Under the pieces are notes generated by a model. The model saw only the letters and a program-made list of their open reading frames with translations. It ran no database searches and was not told where the DNA came from. From Paenacidovorax caeni (GTDB lineage Bacteria; Pseudomonadota; Gammaproteobacteria; Burkholderiales; Burkholderiaceae_C), in NCBI RefSeq assembly GCF_001298675.1, contig NZ_CYIG01000031.1:1-64000 (forward strand): 64,000 nt of DNA, in the 5' to 3' direction. Positions 7,958 through 17,002 of this stretch are shown one piece after another. The position numbers were made by a program, and so were the translations under genes. Each line of letters begins with the position of its first letter. Position 1 is the first letter of the stretch.

Positions 7958-8866
7958 TCACCCCCGTGCTGCCAGTGCCTTGCCGACTTCGTTGGTGCCC
8001 TGGGCAGCGCCGCTTTGCGGCACCTGTTCGCCCGCACGGTCCGTCACCTCGGCCAGGCGGGCCGCCAGTTGCTCGGGCACGTCCGCGCCGAGGCCCAGGT
8101 GGATGCCCTGGGTCAGCGTGATGTGCGCGGCTTCGAAAGTGCCCGCGCCCGCGCACAGGATGGCGCGCGTGGGCGCGCTCTCGTGCGCCAGCACCAGCAT
8201 GGCGGGCACCACGGCCTCGGGGCGCAGAGCATCAAGCACCTGCGGCGGGAACAGCGCCTCGGTCATGCGCGTGGCCGCCGTGGGCGCCAGGGCGTTGACG
8301 TGGATGCCGTGCTTGGCGCCTTCGATGGCCAGGGTCTGCATCAGGCCCACCTGGGCCAGCTTGGCGGCACCGTAGTTGGCCTGGCCGAAGTTGCCGTACA
8401 GGCCCGTGGACGAAGTGGTCATGACGATGCGCCCGTACTTCTGCTCCACCATGTGCGGCCACACCGCCTTGCAGCAGTGCGCCGCGCCCATCAGGTGCAC
8501 CTGCACGACCAGGGCGAAGTCTTCCATGTCCATCTTGGCGAAGGACTTGTCGCGCAAGATGCCGGCGTTGTTCACCAGAATGTCCACGCGGCCCCAGGCA
8601 TCAACGGCCTGGCGCACCATGGCCTGCACAGCGGCGAAATCGGTCACCGAGGCGCCGTTGGCCAGCGCTTCGCCGCCCGCTGCACGGATTTCGTCGGCCA
8701 CGGCCTGCGCGGCCGAGGCGGAGCCGCCGCTGCCGTCCAGCGTGCCGCCCAGGTCGTTGACCAGCACCTTGGCGCCGCGCGCCGCCAGCGCCAACGCATG
8801 CTGGCGCCCCAGGCCGCCGCCCGCACCCGTCACGATGGCCACGCGGCCCTTGAAGTCCAGTTCCAT
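7958..8866 (-). CDS. SDR-family oxidoreductase
   Basis: A 302-residue short-chain dehydrogenase with the nucleotide-binding motif TGAGGGLG (residues 13-20), NNAG, a Ser-containing strand, and the catalytic YxxxK as YGAAK. The N-terminus and long central loop (LGGTLDGSGG) resemble the hydroxyacyl-CoA dehydrogenase domain of peroxisomal multifunctional enzyme type 2, so a 3-hydroxyacyl-CoA or similar substrate is likely. The start at 8866 (MELDFKG) was preferred because AGGAG lies 9 bases before it; the in-frame ATG at 8872 has only 3 bases of spacing. The C-terminal 70 residues extend beyond the SDR core. Confidence 0.85.
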   Translation of the reverse strand: MELDFKGRVAIVTGAGGGLGRQHALALAARGAKVLVNDLGGTLDGSGGSASAAQAVADEIRAAGGEALANGASVTDFAAVQAMVRQAVDAWGRVDILVNNAGILRDKSFAKMDMEDFALVVQVHLMGAAHCCKAVWPHMVEQKYGRIVMTTSSTGLYGNFGQANYGAAKLAQVGLMQTLAIEGAKHGIHVNALAPTAATRMTEALFPPQVLDALRPEAVVPAMLVLAHESAPTRAILCAGAGTFEAAHITLTQGIHLGLGADVPEQLAARLAEVTDRAGEQVPQSGAAQGTNEVGKALAARG

Positions 8867-9004
8867 ATGCATTCACTCCTCTTGTCTTGATGTGATGTCG
8901 TTGCCACGCGCCGCGCGCGGCAAAGCCCGGCGCGCAGCGGCGCGGGCCACTGTACGCCACGGCGTGGGCCGCGCCAGTTCCGCGCGCGACTCCCGCGCCG
9001 CGCG

Positions 9005-9937
9005 TCAGCCCGCGGGGGGCGCCACGTCCTCCAGCGCCAGGCGGTGGCGCGGGTCTTGGTGCCAGTCCCAGTAGGTCTGCACCATGCGCCGCGTGACCGG
9101 GCCCACGGCGCCGTCGCCCACCGGCTGCCCATCGACGCGTGTGACCGGCAGCACGCCGCCGGCCGAGGAAGAGAGGAACACCTCGCGCGCCACGCGCAGC
9201 TCGGCCGCGGGCAGCGCGCGCACCTGCAGCGGCAGGCCGGCGGCCTGCGCCATCTCGATCACGGTGCGGCGCGTGATGCCTTCAAGCACGCCCTGCGCCG
9301 GCGTCACCAGCACGCCCTGCGCGTTCACGCAAAACACGTTGAAGCCCGGCCCCTCGACCACGTTGCCCGCGCCATCGGTCAGCACCGCGGTGTCGCCCCC
9401 GGCATCGAGCGCGCCCAGCAAGCCCATGGTCAGGTCGTTCCAGTGGTAGTTCTTGGCACGCGGATCGACGCTGCTGGCAGGAATGCGCTGCACACTGCTG
9501 ACCACCAGATCCAGCCCGCGCGCACGTTGTTCGGCGTTGGCGATCCAGACGTAGGGCACGGCGAAAGCGTAGAACTGGTTCACCGCCAGACGCGGGTCGC
9601 GCGAGCCCCAGGGCGGCTGCCCGCGCGTGACGACCATCTCCACATAGGCACTGCGCAAGCCCGCCAGGCGCACGCACTGCGCCAGCACCTGCGTGATGCC
9701 CTGGGCTGACAACCCCGGGTCCAGGCGAAAACGCGCGCAGCTGGCAAAAAACCGCTCCAGGTGCGCATCAAGGCGGAAGAAGGCACCATCCCACACGGTC
9801 ACCACGTCGTACGTGGCGTCGGAGCGCAGAAAACCCCAGTCGGTGATGGGAATCGCGGCTTCGCCGATGGGCACGTAGCGGCCACGCACATAGGCGGCGC
9901 CCTGGGAAAAATCGGGAAGGGTATTTGTAACCGGCAT
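9005..9937 (-). CDS. Class IV aminotransferase (branched-chain or D-amino-acid type)
   Basis: A 310-residue PLP enzyme of fold type IV. The PLP lysine is K162 in RAKNYHW, and the GNVVEGPGFNVF and LEGITRRTVIEMA segments bind the cofactor phosphate. The family includes IlvE, D-alanine transaminase and aminodeoxychorismate lyase. The long N-terminus and the DWGFLRSDATYDVV motif resemble the IlvE-like group often annotated as D-amino acid aminotransferase in this order. Substrate cannot be decided from the sequence. Its upstream region holds the duplicated 125-bp segment. Confidence 0.8.
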   Translation of the reverse strand: MPVTNTLPDFSQGAAYVRGRYVPIGEAAIPITDWGFLRSDATYDVVTVWDGAFFRLDAHLERFFASCARFRLDPGLSAQGITQVLAQCVRLAGLRSAYVEMVVTRGQPPWGSRDPRLAVNQFYAFAVPYVWIANAEQRARGLDLVVSSVQRIPASSVDPRAKNYHWNDLTMGLLGALDAGGDTAVLTDGAGNVVEGPGFNVFCVNAQGVLVTPAQGVLEGITRRTVIEMAQAAGLPLQVRALPAAELRVAREVFLSSSAGGVLPVTRVDGQPVGDGAVGPVTRRMVQTYWDWHQDPRHRLALEDVAPPAG

Positions 9938-9984
9938 GCGGTCATTGTGGCAGTGCCAAACCGCCGCAGGTTATCCCGCGCGGG

Positions 9985-10217
9985 ACTGGACAAGCATGTG
10001 GACAAGTTTTGACAAGTCCTGTATGAACCATGCAACCTATTGATTTCAAAAGACAATCTTTGTGATGCCCATTTTTTAATCAATCCAACCACGGGTTTTC
10101 CCGTGCCTTGTTGGACAATCATGTGGATAAGTTTTGACAAGTCCTGTATGGGTGCGCCAAGTCCTTGATTCAAAAGGAATTGGCTTGCGATGCCTAAAAT
10201 TTAAGCAAACCCAACCC
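9985..10217. repeat. Diverged tandem duplication, two units 125 bp apart, with DnaA-box sequence
   Basis: The gap 9938-10327 contains two related units. Unit 1 starts near 9985 and unit 2 near 10110; atgtgga(c/t)aagttttgac and aagtcctgtatg recur at an offset of exactly 125 bases, and weaker similarity continues through the A/T-rich halves (gatttcaaaag versus gattcaaaag, and caatccaacc versus caaacccaacc). Unit 2 contains tgtggataa at 10122-10130, the exact reverse complement of the DnaA box TTATCCACA; unit 1 has the one-base variant tgtggacaa at 9997-10005. The segment is clearly more A/T-rich than its surroundings. Its role is unknown. Confidence 0.75.
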
Positions 10218-10261
10218 AATCCTCCAGCGCCCTCCACTGGCTGCCGAACGCTCCTTTTTGT

Positions 10262-10306
10262 GTAGCTGCTAGCGCTTGCCACATAAGCGCTAGAGCCATT
10301 TTTTAT
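10262..10306. repeat. Family A hairpin repeat, copy 4, in the ferredoxin leader
   Basis: Arms tagctgctagcgctt and aagcgctagagcc with a following T run end about 20 bases before the ferredoxin ATG. Read on the + strand it looks like a terminator placed directly upstream of the gene's ribosome-binding region, unlike most copies, which lie downstream of genes. Confidence 0.85.
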
Positions 10307-10327
10307 TGATTTTTTTCAGAACCTACG

Positions 10328-10621
10328 ATGAATGCACCCCTGATGCCCCCGCTGTACACCGCCCGCCTGCAGGCCAGCGACGCCCAATGCGACGCCTGGG
10401 GCGACCAGCCTCTGCTGAACGCCCTCGAATCAGGCGGCATCGCATGGCCCAGCTCCTGCCGTAACGGCACGTGCCGCACCTGCCTGGGCCAGTTGGTACA
10501 GGGCAGCGTGCGCTACGCCATTGACTGGCCGGGCCTGTCGCCCGAGGAAAAGGCCCAGGGCTGCGTGTTGCCATGCGTGGCCTACCCCGAGTCCGACGTG
10601 GTACTGCAACGCGAAGACTGA
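10328..10621 (+). CDS. 2Fe-2S ferredoxin-like protein
   Basis: A 97-residue plant-type ferredoxin with the cluster ligands C44, C49, C52 and C83 in SSCRNGTCRTC and VLPCVAYP. It should carry one 2Fe-2S centre and shuttle electrons in the cytoplasm. Such short free-standing ferredoxins in betaproteobacteria can serve oxygenases or reductases, but no partner gene is adjacent; the next gene is ribB 168 bases on. The start ATG follows the family A hairpin and has no strong Shine-Dalgarno sequence. Confidence 0.87.
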   Translation: MNAPLMPPLYTARLQASDAQCDAWGDQPLLNALESGGIAWPSSCRNGTCRTCLGQLVQGSVRYAIDWPGLSPEEKAQGCVLPCVAYPESDVVLQRED

Positions 10622-10789
10622 TACCCCCGCGAACCGCGCGCACTACCCGCGGTGGACTAGAATTTCATTCTTTGGGCGGTCCCCGCCCCCTTTGCGGCAG
10701 CGCTGCATCGCATGTTCTTTGGCTCTGGCAACCGTGCCCGTGGAACCTGCATGGCGCGCGCCGCGCAGGCCCCAAGGAAAGCCCCCTCC

Positions 10790-11911
10790 ATGACATCCCC
10801 CCTCACCCCCGTGCCCGTCTCCCCCGTCGAGGAGATCGTGGCCGAGATGCGCGCCGGGCGCATGGTCATCCTCGTCGATGAGGAAGACCGCGAGAACGAA
10901 GGCGACCTGGTGCTCGCCGCCGACCACGTCACGCCCGAGGCCATCAACTTCATGGCCCGCTTCGGCCGTGGACTGATTTGCCTGACCCTGACCCGCGAGC
11001 GCTGCGAGCGCCTGCAGTTGCCTCCCATGGTGGCGCGCAATGGCACCAAGATGGGCACGGCCTTCACCGTCTCCATCGAGGCCGCCGAGGGCGTTACCAC
11101 CGGCATCAGCGCCGCCGACCGCGCACGCACCGTGCAAGCCGCCGTGGCGCCACATGCCAAGGCCAGCGACCTGGTGCAGCCCGGCCACATCTTCCCGCTG
11201 CAGGCCGTGGACGGTGGCGTGCTCATGCGCGCCGGCCACACCGAAGCCGGCTGCGACCTGGCGGCCATGGCCGGCTGCAGCCCCAGCGCCGTGATCTGCG
11301 AAGTGATGAAGGACGACGGCACCATGGCGCGCCTGCCCGACCTGCAACTCTTCGCGGCCGAGCACGGCATCAAGATCGGCACCATCGCCGACCTGATCGA
11401 ATACCGCAGCCGTAACGAATCGCTGGTGGAAAAAGTGGGCTCGCGCAGCGTGCAGACCGCCTGGGGCGAATTCACCGCGCATGCCTTCCGCGACGGCCCG
11501 AGCGGCAACGTGCACCTGGCCCTGGTGCGCGGCCAGTGGGACGCGCAGGCCGAGGTGCCGGTGCGCGTGCACGAGCCGCTGTCGGTGCTTGATGCGCTGG
11601 AGGTCAACCGCTCCATGCACTCGTGGAGCCTGGACACCAGCCTGGCCTACATCGCCCGCCAGGGCCAGGGCGTGGCGGTGCTGCTGAACTGCGGCGAATC
11701 GGGCGCGCAGCTGCTGGAGCAATTCGAGGGCAAGGCGCGCGCCGCGCAGGCGCCCGAGCGCGGCCGCATGGACCTGCGCACCTACGGCGTGGGCGCGCAA
11801 ATCCTGCGCGACGTGGGCGTGGTGCGCATGCGCCTCATGGGCCAGCCGCGCCGCCTGCCCAGCATGGCCGGTTACGGGCTGGAGATCACCGGCTACATCC
11901 CCAAGGAGTGA
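10790..11911 (+). CDS. ribB: 3,4-dihydroxy-2-butanone-4-phosphate synthase with degenerate GTP cyclohydrolase II domain
   Basis: A 373-residue riboflavin-pathway protein. Residues about 10-210 form a complete DHBP synthase domain: [11 protein letters not shown] binds the metal, and [10 protein letters not shown] is also present. It converts ribulose 5-phosphate to the four-carbon precursor. The C-terminal half has the GTP cyclohydrolase II fold but lacks the zinc-binding cysteines: the region that normally reads with a C..R-C-D-C pattern here follows [17 protein letters not shown] and has none. The second activity is therefore probably lost. The ATG at 10790 follows AGGAAA at good spacing; ATGs at 10712 and 10751 are too far upstream. 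No FMN riboswitch was recognised upstream. ribH follows after 6 bases. Confidence 0.9.
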   Translation: MTSPLTPVPVSPVEEIVAEMRAGRMVILVDEEDRENEGDLVLAADHVTPEAINFMARFGRGLICLTLTRERCERLQLPPMVARNGTKMGTAFTVSIEAAEGVTTGISAADRARTVQAAVAPHAKASDLVQPGHIFPLQAVDGGVLMRAGHTEAGCDLAAMAGCSPSAVICEVMKDDGTMARLPDLQLFAAEHGIKIGTIADLIEYRSRNESLVEKVGSRSVQTAWGEFTAHAFRDGPSGNVHLALVRGQWDAQAEVPVRVHEPLSVLDALEVNRSMHSWSLDTSLAYIARQGQGVAVLLNCGESGAQLLEQFEGKARAAQAPERGRMDLRTYGVGAQILRDVGVVRMRLMGQPRRLPSMAGYGLEITGYIPKE

Positions 11912-11917
11912 ACCCCT

Positions 11918-12388
11918 ATGCAAAACGCTGACAAAGGCACCGCCGCCAGCCCGCTGGATGGCAAGGAACTGCGCATCGGCATCGTGCAGGCGCGCTTCAA
12001 CGAAAGCATTACCAACGCGCTGGCCGCCGCCTGCCGCGAAACGCTGCTTGATCTGGGCGTGCAGGCAGAGCACATCACCCAGGTGAGCGTGCCCGGTGCG
12101 CTGGAAGTGCCGCTGGCGCTGATGGCGCTGGCCGAGCGCGATGAGTTCGACGCACTGATAGCGCTGGGCTGCATCATCCGCGGCGAAACCTACCACTTCG
12201 AGCTGGTGGCCAACGAATCCGGCGCGGGCGTTTCGCGTGTCGGGCTGGACTACGGCATCCCCATCGCCAATGCCATCCTGACCACGGAGAACCTGGACCA
12301 GGCCGTGGCGCGCCAGACCGAGAAGGGCCGTGACGCCGCTTACGTGGCCGTGGAAATGGCCAACCTGCTGGGCGGGCTGGCAGCATGA
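11918..12388 (+). CDS. ribH: 6,7-dimethyl-8-ribityllumazine synthase
   Basis: A 156-residue lumazine synthase, the penultimate riboflavin enzyme, which joins the DHBP product of the upstream gene to the ribityl-uracil intermediate. Visible hallmarks are [11 protein letters not shown] near the N-terminus, [11 protein letters not shown], the [12 protein letters not shown] segment with the catalytic His, and [14 protein letters not shown]. Length matches the icosahedral or pentameric family. It begins 6 bases after ribB and overlaps nusB by 4 bases (ATGA), so the three genes form one transcription unit. Confidence 0.96.
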   Translation: MQNADKGTAASPLDGKELRIGIVQARFNESITNALAAACRETLLDLGVQAEHITQVSVPGALEVPLALMALAERDEFDALIALGCIIRGETYHFELVANESGAGVSRVGLDYGIPIANAILTTENLDQAVARQTEKGRDAAYVAVEMANLLGGLAA

Positions 12389-12936
12389 GCAGCGATTTCT
12401 CCCCCGCCTCGAAACGCCCGCCGCGCCAGTCGCGCAAGGGCCTGACCAGCACCGGCGCGCGCAAGGCAGCGTCCAAGTCGGCGCGTTCGCGCGCGCGCGA
12501 ATTCGCGCTGCAGGCGCTGTACCAACACATCGTGGGGCGCAACGAGGCCACCTCCATCGACCTGTTCACGCGCGACCTGGCGGGCTTTCACAAAGCCGAT
12601 GCCGCGCACTACGATGCGCTGCTGCACGGCTGCGTGCGCACCGAGGCGGACCTGGACGCGCTGATCGTGCCGCAGCTTGACCGCCCGCTGGCCGAAATCT
12701 CCCCCATCGAGCACGCCGTGATGTGGATCGGCGTCTACGAATTCATGCACTGCATGGACGTACCTTGGCGCGTGGCGCTCAACGAGTGCATCGAGCTGGC
12801 CAAGGAGTTTGGGGGCACCGACGGGCACAAGTATGTCAACGCCGTGCTCGGTGGCCTCGCGCCCAAGCTGCGCGCGAATGAAGTGGCCGCCGACCAGCAG
12901 CAGCGCACCCAGCCGCAGGCCGCGCCCGACGCCTGA
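12385..12936 (+). CDS. nusB: Transcription antitermination factor NusB
   Basis: A 183-residue NusB. The core from about residue 30 ([14 protein letters not shown]) to 165 shows the all-helical NusB domain, with the signature [12 protein letters not shown] and the C-terminal [20 protein letters not shown]. The protein binds boxA RNA with S10 to prevent early termination on rRNA operons. The first 30 residues are a basic extension. Its start overlaps the ribH stop; the ribH-nusB order is common in proteobacteria. Confidence 0.95.
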   Translation: MSSDFSPASKRPPRQSRKGLTSTGARKAASKSARSRAREFALQALYQHIVGRNEATSIDLFTRDLAGFHKADAAHYDALLHGCVRTEADLDALIVPQLDRPLAEISPIEHAVMWIGVYEFMHCMDVPWRVALNECIELAKEFGGTDGHKYVNAVLGGLAPKLRANEVAADQQQRTQPQAAPDA

Positions 12937-12953
12937 AAGCACCCGCTTTACCG

Positions 12954-14138
12954 ATGAAACTGTCCACACGCGCCCAGCGCATCGAACCGTTCTACGTGAT
13001 GGAAGTCGCCAAGGCCGCACAGGCCCTGGCACGCGAAGTGGCTGGAGGCCACGACCCGATGGTCTTCCTGAACATCGGCGAGCCCGACTTCACCGCCCCG
13101 CCCCTCGTTCAAGAGGCCGCCGACCGCGCCATACGCGCCGGCCTGTCGCAGTACACCCCGGCGCTGGGCCTGGACGCACTGCGTGAGCACATCAGCGGCT
13201 GGTATGCCGAGCGATTTGGCATTGACGTGCCTGCGCGGCGCATCGTCATCACCGCAGGCGCCTCGGCGGCGCTGCAGCTTGCCTGCCTGGCGCTGATCGA
13301 TGCAGGCGATGAGATCCTGATGCCCGACCCCAGCTACCCGTGCAACCGCCACTTCGTCACGGCGGCGCAGGGCGAGGCAGTGCTCATTCCCACCACGGCC
13401 GAGGAGCGCTTTCAGCTCAGCGCCGCCAAGGTCGACGCGGCCTGGGGCGCGCGCACGCGCGGCGTGCTGCTGGCCTCTCCGTCGAACCCCACGGGTACGT
13501 CGATCGCACCTGCCGAGCTACGCCGCATCCACGAAGTGGTGCAGGCACGCGGCGGCCTGACCATCATCGACGAGATTTACCTTGGCCTGTCGTACGACGC
13601 GGCCTACGGCCAGACGGCGCTGGCCATCGACGACCACGTCATCAGCATCAACAGCTTCAGCAAGTACTTCAACATGACCGGCTGGCGCCTGGGCTGGATG
13701 GTAGTGCCCGATGCCCTGGTGCCCGCCGTGGAACGGCTGGCGCAGAACCTGTTCATCTGCGCCAGCACCATCGCGCAGCATGCCGCGCTGGCCTGCTTTG
13801 CGCCCGAGAGCATCGCCGAGTACGAGCGCCGGCGCCTGGAGTTCAAGGCGCGGCGCGACTACTTCATTCCCGCGTTGAACCAGCTCGGCCTCACGGTGCC
13901 CGTCATGCCCGACGGCGCCTTCTACGCCTGGGCCGACTGCACGCAGGCGGCCGAGAAACTCGGCGTTCAGGGCAGCTGGGACTTCGCCTATGCGCTGATG
14001 CAGCGCGCCCACCTGGCCATCACGCCCGGACGCGACTTCGGTACGGCCGAGACGGCGCGCTATGTGCGTTTTTCCACCGCCAACTCCATGGCGCAGCTGC
14101 AGGAAAGCGTGGCACGCCTGGCACGGATCCTGGGCTGA
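12954..14138 (+). CDS. Class I/II PLP-dependent aminotransferase
   Basis: A 394-residue fold-type I aminotransferase. The PLP lysine is K237 in SFSKYFNMTGWR, with the substrate and cofactor motifs FLNIGEPDF, ASPSNPTGT (residues 174-182) and IIDEIYLGLSYD. It belongs to the aspartate/alanine aminotransferase-like group, but the exact amino donor cannot be set from the sequence. It lies 17 bases after nusB and 16 before ybgC, so it probably shares a transcript with both. Confidence 0.88.
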   Translation: MKLSTRAQRIEPFYVMEVAKAAQALAREVAGGHDPMVFLNIGEPDFTAPPLVQEAADRAIRAGLSQYTPALGLDALREHISGWYAERFGIDVPARRIVITAGASAALQLACLALIDAGDEILMPDPSYPCNRHFVTAAQGEAVLIPTTAEERFQLSAAKVDAAWGARTRGVLLASPSNPTGTSIAPAELRRIHEVVQARGGLTIIDEIYLGLSYDAAYGQTALAIDDHVISINSFSKYFNMTGWRLGWMVVPDALVPAVERLAQNLFICASTIAQHAALACFAPESIAEYERRRLEFKARRDYFIPALNQLGLTVPVMPDGAFYAWADCTQAAEKLGVQGSWDFAYALMQRAHLAITPGRDFGTAETARYVRFSTANSMAQLQESVARLARILG

Positions 14139-14154
14139 ACCAAGATAGCAGACC

Positions 14155-14571
14155 ATGGCGGCCTTTGAATTTCCCATCCGCGTGTATTGGGAGGACACCG
14201 ATGCCGGTGGCATCGTGTTCTACGCCAACTACCTGCGCTTTTTCGAGCGCGCGCGCACCGAATGGCTGCGCGCGCTGGGTCTGTCGCAGCATGCGCTGCG
14301 CGAGGAGACCGGCGGCATGTTCGTGGTGACCGCGGCACAGCTGCAGTACCACCGCCCGGCGCGGCTGGACGATGAACTCCTCGTCACCGCCGCTGTCATA
14401 GCGCAGGGCCGCGCCTCGCTGACCATGGCGCAGCAGGCGCTGCGCAAGCCCGCCCACGCGAACGAAGCGCCCACGCTGCTGTGCGAGGGCGAGGTGCGCA
14501 TCGGCTGGGTGGACAGCGCCACGCTGCGCCCCGCCAGGATTCCTAACGCCGTGCTGGAAAGATTTGCATGA
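14155..14571 (+). CDS. ybgC: Tol-Pal associated acyl-CoA thioesterase
   Basis: A 138-residue hotdog-fold thioesterase. The motif YWEDTDAGGIVFYANYLRFFERARTE near residue 10-35 includes the catalytic Asp of the YbgC/4-HBT group. YbgC hydrolyses acyl-CoA or acyl-ACP thioesters at the inner membrane and is usually the first gene of tol-pal operons, as here. Its TGA overlaps the tolQ ATG by four bases. Confidence 0.93.
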   Translation: MAAFEFPIRVYWEDTDAGGIVFYANYLRFFERARTEWLRALGLSQHALREETGGMFVVTAAQLQYHRPARLDDELLVTAAVIAQGRASLTMAQQALRKPAHANEAPTLLCEGEVRIGWVDSATLRPARIPNAVLERFA

Positions 14572-15269
14572 ATTCCCAAGACATGTCCATCGTCAACCTC
14601 GTGCTGCACGCCAGCTGGGTGGTGCAGCTCGTCATGCTGTTGCTGCTCGGTGTCTCGGTCGCGAGCTGGGCAGCCATCTTCCGCAAGCTGTTCGCACTCA
14701 AGCGCGTGAAGTCGCTCAATGAGGAGTTCGAGCGCGAGTTCTGGTCCGGTACCAGCCTGAACGAGCTGTTCGCCGCCGCAGCGCAGAACGCCAAGCACGC
14801 CGGGCCGATGGAGCGCATCTTCGCCAGCGGCATGCGCGAGTACCAGAAGCTGCGCGAGCGCCGCATCACCGACCCCGGAACGCTGCTTGACGGTGCACGC
14901 CGCGCCATGCGCGCCAGCTTCCAGCGCGAGATGGACGTGATCGAGTCCAGCCTGTCCTTCCTCGGCTCGGTGGCCTCGGTGTCGCCCTACGTCGGCCTGT
15001 TCGGTACGGTGTGGGGCATCATGCACGCCTTCACGGGGTTTGCCGGCATGGAGCAGGTGACGCTCGCCACGGTGGCGCCAGGCATCGCCGAGGCGCTGGT
15101 GGCCACGGCCATCGGCCTGTTCGCGGCCATTCCCGCCGTGATCGCCTACAACCGCTTCGCCCGCGACATTGACCGCGTGGCCACACACCAGGAGACCTTC
15201 ATCGAGGAGTTCTCCAACATCCTGCAGCGCAACCTGGGCGCGCACCCCGGTTCGCCCTCGGGGCACTGA
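14568..15269 (+). CDS. tolQ: Tol-Pal system protein TolQ
   Basis: A 233-residue inner-membrane protein of the ExbB/MotA/TolQ proton-channel family, with membrane segments at about residues 18-38, 135-160 and 170-195. The second and third include VSPYVGLFGTVWGIMHAF and AVIAYNRFARDID, which are diagnostic. With TolR it uses proton-motive force to energise TolA and keep the outer membrane constricted during division. It overlaps ybgC by 4 bases and precedes tolR by 13. Confidence 0.95.
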   Translation: MNSQDMSIVNLVLHASWVVQLVMLLLLGVSVASWAAIFRKLFALKRVKSLNEEFEREFWSGTSLNELFAAAAQNAKHAGPMERIFASGMREYQKLRERRITDPGTLLDGARRAMRASFQREMDVIESSLSFLGSVASVSPYVGLFGTVWGIMHAFTGFAGMEQVTLATVAPGIAEALVATAIGLFAAIPAVIAYNRFARDIDRVATHQETFIEEFSNILQRNLGAHPGSPSGH

Positions 15270-15282
15270 AGGGAGCACCGTC

Positions 15283-15708
<426 letters not shown>

Positions 15709-15711
<3 letters not shown>

Positions 15712-15873
15712 GAACGTGTGAAAGTACCCGCCATGCCCGCTCATTCCGCCAAAACACACCCGATCGTCGTTGCAAATGCTCGCCATAGCCCGCGCTATGG
15801 CTGCGCTTTGCGCCTAGACCGGGCGCGTTTTCGCGGCCTGCTCGGGCACGCAGGATTCATTCACACGCTCTGA
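15709..15873. repeat. Family B element with terminal inverted repeats, copy 1
   Basis: About 165 bases between tolR and tolA. The ends gagaacgtgtgaa and ttcacacgctctg are inverted relatives of each other. Internally ccatagcccgcgctatgg forms a hairpin. The whole element matches, in opposite orientation and at roughly 80 percent by eye, the segment at 33040-33208. No open frame inside is convincing, so it looks like a non-autonomous mobile element. Confidence 0.85.
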
Positions 15874-15898
15874 GCGGCCAGGCCCCTCTACCCCGTCC

Positions 15899-16897
15899 AT
15901 GCAGGCCTTGAACGAACGCGACCAGTTCGCCCCCCCCCGCCCGCCCGGGCGGCTGCGCGCCATTGCCCTGGCGGTGCTCGCCCACGGCATCCTCATCGGC
16001 GCGCTGACCTGGGGCGTGCAGTGGAAAACCAGCGCCGACCAGCCCGCCGTAGAAGCCGAGCTCTGGGCCGCCATCCCGCAACAAGCAGCGCCACGCGAGG
16101 TACTCCCGCCACCGCCGCCACCGCCTCCGCCCGTGGCGCCCCCCGAACCTGCGCCCGCCCCCCCGCCGCCGCCGGCCCCACCGCCACGCCAGGCGCAGCC
16201 GGACACGCACGAGGCCGACATCGCCCTGGAGCGCCAGAAAAAGCGCGAGGAAGAGAAAAAGAAACGCCTGCACGAGCAGGAGCTGGAGCGCAAGGAACAC
16301 GAACGCCGCGAACGCCTGGAGCAGGAGAAAAAGGAACGCCTGCAAAAGGAAAAAGAAAAGGAAAAGGCGGCGCACGAAAAAGCCGAGCGGGAGAAGGCCG
16401 AGCGCGAAAAAGCCCAACGCGAGAAACAGCTGGCCGAGCAGAAGAAGCTGGAGCAGCAAAAGGCCGAGCAGGAAAAGCAAAAGCGGCTGACCGAGGAAAA
16501 ACGCAAGGCCGAAGCCGATGCCAAGCACGCCGAGGAATTCCGCAAGGAGCAGATGCGCCGCATCGCAGGCCTGGCGGGTGCCACCGGCGGTGAAAACGCC
16601 ACGGGCACGGCGCAGCGCAGCGCGGGCCCGTCAGGCAGCTACGGCGGCAAGGTGGCGGCCAAGGTCAAGCCGAACATCGTCTATCCCGACGCGGTGTCAG
16701 GCAACCCGCGCACCGAGGTGGAGGTGCGCGCCGCGCCGGACGGCACCATCGTCGGCACGCGCATCCTGCAGTCCAGCGGCAACAAGGCCTGGGACGACGC
16801 TGTGGTGCGCGCCCTGCAGAAGACCGAAACCCTGCCGCGCGACGTGGACGGGCGCGTGCCCTCGTCGCTGGTGATCGGCTTCCGCCCGAAGGATTGA
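15899..16897 (+). CDS. tolA: Tol-Pal system / TonB-family protein TolA
   Basis: A 332-residue protein with TolA architecture. A cytoplasmic start and one membrane helix (about 18-40) are followed by a Pro-rich segment (62-100), a long Lys/Glu/Ala/Gln helix (105-220) and a C-terminal TonB-like domain (about 240-332, with YPDAVSGNPRTEVEVRAAPDG). It spans the periplasm and links TolQR to Pal. It is separated from tolR by the family B element, so its expression may be altered. No tolB or pal follows: the next gene is convergent. The Pro-rich stretch is longer than in the Escherichia coli protein. Confidence 0.9.
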   Translation: MQALNERDQFAPPRPPGRLRAIALAVLAHGILIGALTWGVQWKTSADQPAVEAELWAAIPQQAAPREVLPPPPPPPPPVAPPEPAPAPPPPPAPPPRQAQPDTHEADIALERQKKREEEKKKRLHEQELERKEHERRERLEQEKKERLQKEKEKEKAAHEKAEREKAEREKAQREKQLAEQKKLEQQKAEQEKQKRLTEEKRKAEADAKHAEEFRKEQMRRIAGLAGATGGENATGTAQRSAGPSGSYGGKVAAKVKPNIVYPDAVSGNPRTEVEVRAAPDGTIVGTRILQSSGNKAWDDAVVRALQKTETLPRDVDGRVPSSLVIGFRPKD

Positions 16898-16907
16898 GCT
16901 ACGAAAA

Positions 16908-16990
16908 AGAGAGCTGCCAGCGCTTGCTGTGCAAGGATTTAAGACGCTTTCATGCATCAAATCCTTGCACAGCAAGCGCTGGCAGCTCCT
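16908..16990. repeat. Double family A repeat forming a perfect 30-bp inverted repeat
   Basis: Arms 16911-16940 and 16959-16988 are exact reverse complements over 30 bases, starting gagctgccagcgcttgctgt, around an 18-base loop. It lies 13 bases after the tolA stop and reaches within 15 bases of the convergent MFS stop. The arms carry the family A core ccagcgctt/aagcgctgg, so this is probably two copies head to head. As RNA it would form a very stable hairpin and may act as a two-way terminator. Confidence 0.9.
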
Positions 16991-17002
16991 GATTTCAGAG
17001 CA

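Noticed and set aside
9997-10130. The DnaA-box region as the chromosomal origin
   Set aside because: No dnaA, dnaN, gidA or par genes are nearby, and only one perfect box is visible. Kept as an unexplained module instead.
10640-10789. Possible FMN riboswitch upstream of ribB
   Set aside because: The conserved FMN-riboswitch segments (such as AGGGTGAAATTCCC-like and the closing GCCGACGGT-like parts) are not present.
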